Of a DNA stretch of 5,256 nucleotides, positions 1 to 5,256 are shown in pieces. Numbering within the stretch: position 1 is the first letter of the stretch; the number at the start of each line of letters is the position of its first letter. The translations under genes were made by a program, and so were the position numbers. Under the pieces are notes generated by a model. That model had not been told where the DNA came from. It was given only the letters and a program-made list of their open reading frames with translations, and ran no database searches. Source of the stretch: Rhodospirillaceae bacterium (lineage in GTDB: Bacteria; Pseudomonadota; Alphaproteobacteria; Thalassobaculales; Thalassobaculaceae); assembly GCA_002701455.1 (NCBI GenBank), contig NZVJ01000024.1:39025-44280 (forward strand), written 5' to 3'.

Positions 1-342
1 TTTATAGACAAACGTCTTCAGTACCCCTACTTCGTGTGTCGCTGGTATGACATCTTTAGATAATCCGTTAATTTTTGCAAAACCTACGTAGCCGTCTGTT
101 TGAGACTGACCCCATGCCCATTGTCCTAGGTTTTCGTAGACTATAAATGTTTCACCAAACAGTAATTCAGTGGCGAGCTCCGCCTCCTCGGCTGGTTTAT
201 CTTTTAGCGCCAAGACATTAGTCGTTACCCGATAAAGTACACCGTCGGAAAAACAGTCTGCTGTCACAAGTCCTTTTAAGTAACTTGCTGCAATTGTTGG
301 GCGAAAGGCGTGTTCTCTTGGATCAAGCTTATTTCTGTTCAA
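1..342 (-). CDS. NlpC/P60 (C40) family peptidase, N-terminal SH3 part, truncated by window edge
   Basis: The first 114 codons of a gene whose 3' part lies beyond the left edge. I recognise the family from its N terminus: NKLDPREHAFRP at 4-14, then an SH3-like region with VLYRVTTNVLALKDKP at 35-50, ELLFGETFIVYE at 59-70, GQWAWGQSQTDGYVGF at 73-88, and ATHEVGVLKTFVY at 101-113, which begins a second SH3 module. This arrangement occurs in bacterial dipeptidyl-peptidase VI-like C40 enzymes, which cut gamma-D-Glu-diaminopimelate bonds in cell-wall peptides. The catalytic Cys/His domain is outside the window, so activity cannot be confirmed. No signal peptide is seen, which suits a cytoplasmic recycling role. 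The frame closes upstream at a TAA near 398, and the only plausible start after it is the TTG at 342-340, with AGGAA eight bases before it. This TTG overlaps the VWA stop as TTGA, so translation is probably coupled. Family assignment is fairly sure; enzymatic role is inferred. Confidence 0.84.
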   Translation of the reverse strand, partial: MNRNKLDPREHAFRPTIAASYLKGLVTADCFSDGVLYRVTTNVLALKDKPAEEAELATELLFGETFIVYENLGQWAWGQSQTDGYVGFAKINGLSKDVIPATHEVGVLKTFVYK

Positions 343-1517
343 GAGCGCAGTTCCTGAATCGCTTTGTCGAGGCCTCCCACGGTCAAAGGAAACATATTAT
401 GATCCAACAGTTCTTCCACCATTTCCACAGACCTAGTGTATTTCCAGTATTTTTCTTGTGTGGGATTTAACCAAACGCATCGGTCAAAATGGCTCTTAAT
501 TCTTTGTATCCAAACTAGACCCGGTTCTGGATTCATATGCTCAACACTGCCACCAGCTACCGTAATTTCATAAGGACTCATAGAGGCATCACCTACGAAA
601 ATGCATTTATAGTTGGAACCGTATGTATGCAAAACTTCCCAGGTTGGGATCTTTTCAACATGCCGTCGCCTGTTGTCTTTCCACATTGCCTCATAGGGAC
701 AGTTGTGGAAATAGAAATATTCTAGATGCTTGAACTCACTCCGCGCTGCTGAAAACAACTCTTCAGTCACTTTAATATAGGGGTCCATGGAGCCCCCCAC
801 ATCGAAAAAGAGTAAAACATTAACAGCATTATGTCTTTCAGGAACCAATTTGAGGTCTAGAAACCCTCCATTTCTAGCGGTTGACCTGATTGTATCCGTT
901 AAATCAAGCTCCTCTGGCGCTCCTTCTCTAGCAAACTTTCTTAGCTTTCTAAGTGCTACCTTTATATTTCTTATCCCGATTTCCACTGTATCATCGAGAT
1001 TTTTATATTCTCTTTTATCCCAGACTTTGACCGCTCTTCCCTGCCGTCCCGTCTCCTGACCAATTCTTACACCTTCTGGGTTATATCCGTCGGCTCCAAA
1101 AGGCGAGCGCCCGGCAGTACCAATCCACTTATTTCCCCCCTGGTGACGTTTTTTCTGTTCTTCAAGTCGCTTCTTGAGGGTCTCCATGAGCTTTTCCCAT
1201 CCCCCCAAAGCTTCGATCTCTTTTTTTTCTTCCGGAGTTAAATGAAGCTGCGCAAGCGATTGCAACCATTCTTCAGGTATTTTCTTGCCAAATACTTTAT
1301 CTAAAAGTTCTAGACCTTTAAAACAATGTCCAAAAACCTGATCAAACCGATCAATATGTCTCTCATCTTTCACAAGCGATGAACGCGATAAGTAATAAAA
1401 GTCATTTAAAGAATATTCAGCAACGCCATGTTTTACAGCTTCCAGGAAGGTAAGGTATTCTTTTAGAGAAACAGGTATTTCCGCCTTTTTAAGTGAGAAG
1501 AAAAAATTTGAAAACAT
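339..1517 (-). CDS. CoxE-like VWA domain protein, partner of MoxR ATPase
   Basis: A 392-residue protein of the conserved CoxE-like VWA family that accompanies MoxR ATPases, thought to deliver the ATPase to its target. No signal peptide or membrane segment is evident, so it is probably cytoplasmic. Residues 1-120 are mostly helical and end in a charged stretch (about 105-125). A Gly/Arg-rich middle block follows, with WIGTAGRSPFGADGYNPEGV near 131-150 and VWDKREYKNLDDT near 165-177; from memory this block is a hallmark of the family. The VWA domain covers about 233-380. Its MIDAS motif is DVGGSM at 239-244, so the usual first serine of DxSxS is glycine. A later IFVGDASMSPYE near 306-317 probably supplies the other metal-contacting acidic residue. 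The ATG at 1517 has GAGGA nine bases upstream. Its TGA overlaps the TTG start of the next gene by four bases. CoxE is the characterised relative, but the function here is inferred only from family and neighbour. Confidence 0.92.
   Translation of the reverse strand: MFSNFFFSLKKAEIPVSLKEYLTFLEAVKHGVAEYSLNDFYYLSRSSLVKDERHIDRFDQVFGHCFKGLELLDKVFGKKIPEEWLQSLAQLHLTPEEKKEIEALGGWEKLMETLKKRLEEQKKRHQGGNKWIGTAGRSPFGADGYNPEGVRIGQETGRQGRAVKVWDKREYKNLDDTVEIGIRNIKVALRKLRKFAREGAPEELDLTDTIRSTARNGGFLDLKLVPERHNAVNVLLFFDVGGSMDPYIKVTEELFSAARSEFKHLEYFYFHNCPYEAMWKDNRRRHVEKIPTWEVLHTYGSNYKCIFVGDASMSPYEITVAGGSVEHMNPEPGLVWIQRIKSHFDRCVWLNPTQEKYWKYTRSVEMVEELLDHNMFPLTVGGLDKAIQELRS
351..355 (-). promoter_or_regulatory. Ribosome binding site of the C40 peptidase gene, inside the VWA gene
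   Basis: The minus strand reads AGGAA within the last codons of the VWA gene, eight bases before the TTG at 342. It supports this rare start codon, since no ATG or GTG lies between the upstream stop and the conserved N-terminal residues. Confidence 0.5.
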
Positions 1518-1526
1518 TTCTGGAGA

Positions 1527-1531
1527 TCCTC
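1527..1531 (-). promoter_or_regulatory. Ribosome binding site of the VWA gene
   Basis: The minus strand reads GAGGA nine bases before the ATG at 1517, a good match and spacing, giving the VWA gene its own translation start 47 bases after the MoxR stop. Confidence 0.6.
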
Positions 1532-1564
1532 GACATCTATAATTCGATTAACTGCTAAAAAAGT

Positions 1565-2425
1565 TCATCTATTCACTTCTCGTTTTGCCAAGAATGCTAG
1601 ACGTTCAAACAGATGCACGTCTTGTTCATTTTTAAGAAGAGCGCCATAGAGCGGCGGGATAATGTCCTTCTTATCCTTAAATTTTAGGGCCTCTGGCGGA
1701 ATATCCTCAACAACCAACAGTTTTATCCAATCAAGCAACTCTGAAGTTGACGGCTTTTTTTTCAGTCCTGGTACTTCTCTGATTTCAAAAAAGGCATTCA
1801 GAGCTTCACGTAACATGTTTTTCTTTAATTTTGGGTGATGCACTTCGACTATTTGTTCCATGGTTTCAGTATCCGGAAATCGGATGTAATGAAAGAAACA
1901 CCTACGCAAAAATGCATCCGGTAGTTCTTTCTCATTATTTGAAGTAATAATGACGATCGGCCTCTGCTTCGCCTGAACTCGTTCTTGCGTCTCGTAAACA
2001 AAAAACTCCATTCTATCAAGCTCCAGCAATAGGTCGTTTGGAAATTCAATGTCGGCTTTGTCTATTTCATCGATGAGTAAAACGACCTGCTCATCTGCCG
2101 CAAATGCCTCCCAAAGTTTTCCACGCTGAATGTAATTGGCTATATCATGAACCCGCTTTTCTCCTAACTGACTATCTCTAAGTCTGGAAACTGCATCGTA
2201 TTCATAAAGTCCCTGCTGCGCTTTAGTTGTCGATTTTATATGCCATTCAATAATTGTCTTATTCAAAGCTTTTGCGACTTCATGAGCCAAAACCGTCTTC
2301 CCGGTGCCTGGTTCCCCCTTTATTAGCAAAGGCCTCTCGAGCGTTACTGCAGCGTTAACCGCTACCATAAGATCTTCAGTAGCAATATAATTTTCGGTTC
2401 CGGTAAACCTAATTTGGTCGTTCAT
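1565..2425 (-). CDS. MoxR-family AAA+ ATPase
   Basis: Predicted cytoplasmic AAA+ ATPase of the MoxR branch, which act as chaperones for assembly, activation or cofactor insertion of partner complexes, usually with a VWA protein. From the chosen start it has 286 residues, a normal length. It shows Walker A GEPGTGKT at 37-44, Walker B VVLLIDEID at 114-122, a sensor 1 stretch ITSNNEKELPDAF near 160-172, and the arginine-finger region LRRC at 173-176. The C-terminal part (about 185-286) is the small helical lid domain. The frame is also open from a TTG at 2509, which overlaps alaS, and from an ATG at 2464. The ATG at 2425 is preferred because it has GAGG five bases upstream and because MNDQIRFTGTENYIATEDL matches the usual family N terminus. 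The partner VWA gene follows 47 bases downstream. CoxD is the best-known relative with a VWA partner, but no CO dehydrogenase genes are visible, so the client is unknown. Confidence 0.94.
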   Translation of the reverse strand: MNDQIRFTGTENYIATEDLMVAVNAAVTLERPLLIKGEPGTGKTVLAHEVAKALNKTIIEWHIKSTTKAQQGLYEYDAVSRLRDSQLGEKRVHDIANYIQRGKLWEAFAADEQVVLLIDEIDKADIEFPNDLLLELDRMEFFVYETQERVQAKQRPIVIITSNNEKELPDAFLRRCFFHYIRFPDTETMEQIVEVHHPKLKKNMLREALNAFFEIREVPGLKKKPSTSELLDWIKLLVVEDIPPEALKFKDKKDIIPPLYGALLKNEQDVHLFERLAFLAKREVNR

Positions 2426-2430
2426 CTGTA

Positions 2431-2434
2431 CCTC
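2431..2434 (-). promoter_or_regulatory. Ribosome binding site that decides the MoxR gene start
   Basis: The minus strand reads ACGAGG followed by TACAG and the ATG at 2425, so GAGG lies five bases before the start. The two earlier in-frame candidates (TTG at 2509 and ATG at 2464) have only weak upstream matches, so this site favours the shorter 286-residue product. Confidence 0.6.
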
Positions 2435-2484
2435 GTTTTTAGATGGGAAAGTTTTTAAAGACATCCCGTAATTGATTTGTCTCT

Positions 2485-5160
2485 TTATTGATCCATTTTT
2501 AATATACAATCTTTTATTTCTTCAAGTGCTCCTGCCAAATTATCTACATTAGGCCCTCCAGCCTGGGCCATATCCGGTCTACCACCCCCACCTTTTCCTC
2601 CTAGAGCTGTTACTCCATGTTGTACTAGAGTAACAGCATTATATTTCTGGCTAAGATCCTCTGTAACGCCAACAACTAATGATGCCTTATTGTCAAAGCT
2701 TGCGACGACCGTAATTATTCCAGACCCAACTTCCTTTTTAAATTCGTCAACAAAGCTTTTTAACTCTCGTGGAGGAATGTCCTGAATAATTTTTCCAAGA
2801 AAAGTAATATTCCCTATCTTTATATTTTCATCATTTTCTGACCTGTTCATCCCAGGACTGGCTAGTTTGCGTCTTAGCTCGGCCACCTCATTTTCTAATT
2901 TTTTCTTATCCTCCAGCAGACTTATAACCCGATGGGGTAATTTTTCGAGAGTGGATTTTAAAGTGCGCGCTGTGATATTTAAAATTTCCTCTCTTGCATT
3001 GAAATGTTCGATTGCTCCATTTGCAGTTACTGCCTCTATACGCCTAACGCCTGAAGCAACTGCGCCTTCCGAAACAAGACGAAATACACCGATATCGCCC
3101 GTTCTCGATACATGCGTACCACCGCAAAGTTCTGTCGAATAGCGACTTTTAGTTGTCCCAACTTCAAATTGTCCCATTGAGACAACTCTAACTTCCTCAC
3201 CGTATTTTTCCCCAAAAAGAGCCATCGCCCCAGCTTTTATAGCATCTTCCGGTTGCATAAGTTGGGTTACCACCTCAGTATTTTCTCTAATTTGTTCATT
3301 CACCTCAGTTTCCACTGTTTTCAAGGTTTCTTCTTCAACGGCACGCGGGTGACTGAAATCGAAGCGTAACTTCTGAGTATCGACAAGTGACCCCTTTTGC
3401 GTCACATGATCGCCTAAGTGTCTTCTCAAGGACTCATGTAATAGATGGGTAGCCGAATGGTTCGCTCGAAGACACGATCGATATTTAGTGTCTACTTTCA
3501 TTTCAACAGTATCCCCCACTGAGATTATACCGTTTTCAATGAAGCCGATATGTATGAAAAGATCTCCCGCCTTCTTCTGAACATCTGTGACCCTTAATAA
3601 GGATCCACTAGCTGTAGTTAAACAGCCCGTGTCTCCAACTTGTCCACCTGCCTCGGCATAAAAAGGTGTTTGATTACAAATTACAGTAACTTCCTGATCT
3701 TCAGGAAACGCATCGCTTTTCTCAACGTTTTCCCCATTGATAATCAGTGCTATAATTACGCCTTCCGCTTGTTCGGTCGAATAACCTAAGAATTCAGTGG
3801 CTGTTGTCTGATCCCTGATATCCAGCCAAAAGTCATCGGTCGCAATCTCACCGGACCCCGACCAAGCAGCTCTCGCGGCGGCCTTCTGCTCTGCCATCGC
3901 CTTATCAAAACCCGCTAGGTCTACCTTCCTTCCCTGTCCGCGCAAGATGTCTTGCGTTAGGTCTAATGGAAACCCGTATGTGTCATATAACTTAAAGGCA
4001 ACATCTCCCGGCAAGTTTTCGCTATCTGACAACTTTTGCGTGGCATCTTCTAATTGTCTTAACCCTCTAGCGAGCGTTTCCTTAAATCGTGTCTCTTCCA
4101 GTTTCAAGGTTTCGACAATAAGGCTTTCTGCTCTTATTAATTCAGGGAATGCTTCGCCCATTTGCCTCGTTAAAGCTGGAACTAAGCGCCAAACCAAGGG
4201 CTCCGCACAACCTAACAAATGTGCATGTCTCATGGCTCTTCGCATGATACGCCTAACAACGTAGCCACGGCCCTCGTTTGATGGAAGAACTCCATCGGCT
4301 ATTAAAAAAGCTGAGGCTCTCAGGTGATCAGCTATAACTCTGTGAGAAACTTTAGCTGGGCCATCTGGATCTATACCAGATTCATTTGCCGATGCTTCTA
4401 TTAGCGATCTCATAAGATCAATATCATAATTATCGTGACTACCCTGTAGGATTGCCGCAATGCGCTCTAACCCCATTCCAGTGTCAATAGAAGGGCTTGG
4501 AAGCTCGATCCGTTCCTCTTTCGTTACTTGCTCATACTGCATGAAGACTAAGTTCCAGATTTCAATGAATCTGTCCCCATCCTCGTTTGCACTGCCAGGA
4601 GGTCCACCTTCGATATCTTCCCCATGATCAAAAAATATCTCAGAGCAAGGTCCGCATGGCCCTGTATCACCCATAGCCCAGAAATTATCTGAAGTTGGTA
4701 TTCTAATTATTTTCTGATCGTTCAGGCCTGCTATTTTTTTCCATAATGTTGCCGCGTCCTCATCCTCAGAATAAACCGTTACGAGCAACTTTTCCTTGGG
4801 TAACCCGAGATCTTTTGTCACTAAATCCCATGCATATTCAATCGCATTTTCCTTGAAGTAATCTCCGAACGAAAAGTTACCTAGCATCTCAAAAAAAGTG
4901 TGATGCCTAGCTGTGTAACCAACATTTTCAAGGTCGTTGTGCTTTCCACCAGCACGAACACATTTTTGAGATGTCACTGCCCTTTCATAATCTCGGGTTT
5001 CCCCACCCGTAAAGACGTTTTTAAATTGAACCATACCGGCGTTGGTAAAAAGTAACGTGGGGTCATTTCTCGGTACTAGCGGGCTTGAAGAAACAATTTG
5101 ATGCCCATTTTTCTCAAAAAATTTTAAAAAAATGTCTCTGATTTGATTTGTAGTTTGCAT
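2485..5160 (-). CDS. alaS: Alanyl-tRNA synthetase (AlaRS), full length
   Basis: Cytoplasmic class II aminoacyl-tRNA synthetase that charges tRNA-Ala with alanine and hydrolyses mischarged Ser- or Gly-tRNA-Ala. The 891-residue protein is close to the usual bacterial length, with all domains in order. The aminoacylation core carries class II motif 2 around residues 85-99 (R85, then [11 protein letters not shown]), the [14 protein letters not shown] segment near 161-174, and motif 3 around 226-234 (DTGMGLERI). The tRNA-recognition region includes [15 protein letters not shown] near 298-312. The editing domain has its zinc/catalytic set, H568-x3-H572 (RANHSATH) and C679-x3-H683 (CGGTH). A short coiled stretch near 749-766 leads to the C-Ala domain, with a glycine-rich [16 protein letters not shown] near 854-869. 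The ATG at 5160 fits the family N terminus and has TGAGG 10 bases upstream. No residue of the core motifs is missing. It is first in the visible gene run, 59 bases before the MoxR gene. In many alphaproteobacteria recA lies just upstream, but that gene is not in this window. Confidence 0.98.
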   Translation of the reverse strand: MQTTNQIRDIFLKFFEKNGHQIVSSSPLVPRNDPTLLFTNAGMVQFKNVFTGGETRDYERAVTSQKCVRAGGKHNDLENVGYTARHHTFFEMLGNFSFGDYFKENAIEYAWDLVTKDLGLPKEKLLVTVYSEDEDAATLWKKIAGLNDQKIIRIPTSDNFWAMGDTGPCGPCSEIFFDHGEDIEGGPPGSANEDGDRFIEIWNLVFMQYEQVTKEERIELPSPSIDTGMGLERIAAILQGSHDNYDIDLMRSLIEASANESGIDPDGPAKVSHRVIADHLRASAFLIADGVLPSNEGRGYVVRRIMRRAMRHAHLLGCAEPLVWRLVPALTRQMGEAFPELIRAESLIVETLKLEETRFKETLARGLRQLEDATQKLSDSENLPGDVAFKLYDTYGFPLDLTQDILRGQGRKVDLAGFDKAMAEQKAAARAAWSGSGEIATDDFWLDIRDQTTATEFLGYSTEQAEGVIIALIINGENVEKSDAFPEDQEVTVICNQTPFYAEAGGQVGDTGCLTTASGSLLRVTDVQKKAGDLFIHIGFIENGIISVGDTVEMKVDTKYRSCLRANHSATHLLHESLRRHLGDHVTQKGSLVDTQKLRFDFSHPRAVEEETLKTVETEVNEQIRENTEVVTQLMQPEDAIKAGAMALFGEKYGEEVRVVSMGQFEVGTTKSRYSTELCGGTHVSRTGDIGVFRLVSEGAVASGVRRIEAVTANGAIEHFNAREEILNITARTLKSTLEKLPHRVISLLEDKKKLENEVAELRRKLASPGMNRSENDENIKIGNITFLGKIIQDIPPRELKSFVDEFKKEVGSGIITVVASFDNKASLVVGVTEDLSQKYNAVTLVQHGVTALGGKGGGGRPDMAQAGGPNVDNLAGALEEIKDCILKMDQ

Positions 5161-5170
5161 ATCTGTTTGG

Positions 5171-5175
5171 CCTCA
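5171..5175 (-). promoter_or_regulatory. Ribosome binding site of alaS
   Basis: The minus strand reads TGAGG, ten bases before the alaS ATG at 5160. Together with the conserved N-terminal residues it supports that start. Confidence 0.6.
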
Positions 5176-5188
5176 AAAACGTCACTTA

Positions 5189-5217
5189 ACCATATCTATA
5201 TAAGGCGAAAACGTTAA
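5189..5217 (-). promoter_or_regulatory. Possible weak sigma-70-type promoter for alaS and the genes behind it
   Basis: On the minus strand TTAACG (5217-5212) and TATGGT (5194-5189) are 17 bases apart, each matching four of six consensus positions. They sit in the only gene-free stretch upstream of alaS, which is AT-rich. A match this weak could be chance, and the overlapping TATATAGAT stretch offers alternative -10 boxes. No operator or riboswitch is recognisable, and I see no gene end or terminator in the rest of 5161-5256. Confidence 0.2.
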
Positions 5218-5256
5218 GAGTTATTGTTTAATGGACCGCGTCGGTTAAGTCTAGTC

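Noticed and set aside
285..1059. Plus-strand open frames at 285-470, 537-725 and 787-1059
   Set aside because: They lie antisense to the VWA gene (and the start of the peptidase gene), have no recognisable family features, and are explained by the coding pressure of the minus-strand genes.
1518..1564. Possible internal promoter (TTATAGAT) between the MoxR and VWA genes
   Set aside because: The -10-like stretch has no acceptable -35 hexamer at 16-18 bases, and AT-rich gaps often contain such sequences by chance.
1849..2049. Minus-strand 66-codon frame within the MoxR gene
   Set aside because: It lies in another frame of a gene with intact Walker A, Walker B and sensor motifs and has no sensible protein features.
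339..2425. Part of a carbon monoxide dehydrogenase (cox) cluster
   Set aside because: The MoxR and VWA genes resemble CoxD/CoxE, but no CO dehydrogenase subunit is visible and the neighbours are alaS and a C40 peptidase, so the cox gene names are not justified.
2867..4264. Plus-strand open frames at 2867-3142 and 3947-4264
   Set aside because: They are antisense to well-conserved parts of alaS and show no domain or motif; they are shadows of the alaS reading frame.
5114..5133. T7-A4-T6 runs near the 5' end of alaS as a programmed slippage site
   Set aside because: The runs encode the conserved FLKFF segment of the AlaRS N terminus in the correct frame, and no alternative frame product of interest follows.

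Overview
The window reads as ordinary chromosomal DNA from an alphaproteobacterium, probably a moderately AT-rich, perhaps marine or free-living, lineage. This is an inference. It rests on the type of alanyl-tRNA synthetase, on a CoxE-like VWA protein of a kind common in Proteobacteria, and on a partial NlpC/P60 (C40) peptidase whose N-terminal SH3 region matches my recollection of alphaproteobacterial proteins. No mobile element, CRISPR array, tRNA, rRNA or phage signature is visible.

All genes lie on the minus strand and are packed tightly, so transcription runs from right to left. The order is a 96-base upstream region (5161-5256), alaS (2485-5160, complete), a 59-base gap, a MoxR-family AAA+ ATPase (1565-2425, complete), a 47-base gap, a CoxE-like VWA protein (339-1517, complete), and then a C40 peptidase (1-342) that starts on TTG, overlaps the VWA stop by four bases (TTGA) and runs off the left edge. 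There is no terminator-like hairpin with a T-run between the genes, so the four genes could form one transcript.

The MoxR ATPase and VWA protein form a classic two-gene module. MoxR ATPases act as chaperones that remodel or insert cofactors into target complexes, and the VWA partner, through its metal-ion-dependent adhesion site, is thought to recruit the target. The best-studied relatives are CoxD/CoxE, which mature carbon monoxide dehydrogenase, but no such client gene is in view and the target here is unknown. The C40 peptidase has no visible signal peptide and is probably a cytoplasmic enzyme of cell-wall peptide recycling. Its coupling to the VWA gene is the most interesting feature of the layout. 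alaS is a housekeeping gene and may simply share a promoter.

I do not see a clearly new biological system. The points worth a second look are the tight VWA-peptidase coupling with a TTG start, the modified MIDAS motif of the VWA protein, and the unknown client of the MoxR/VWA pair.
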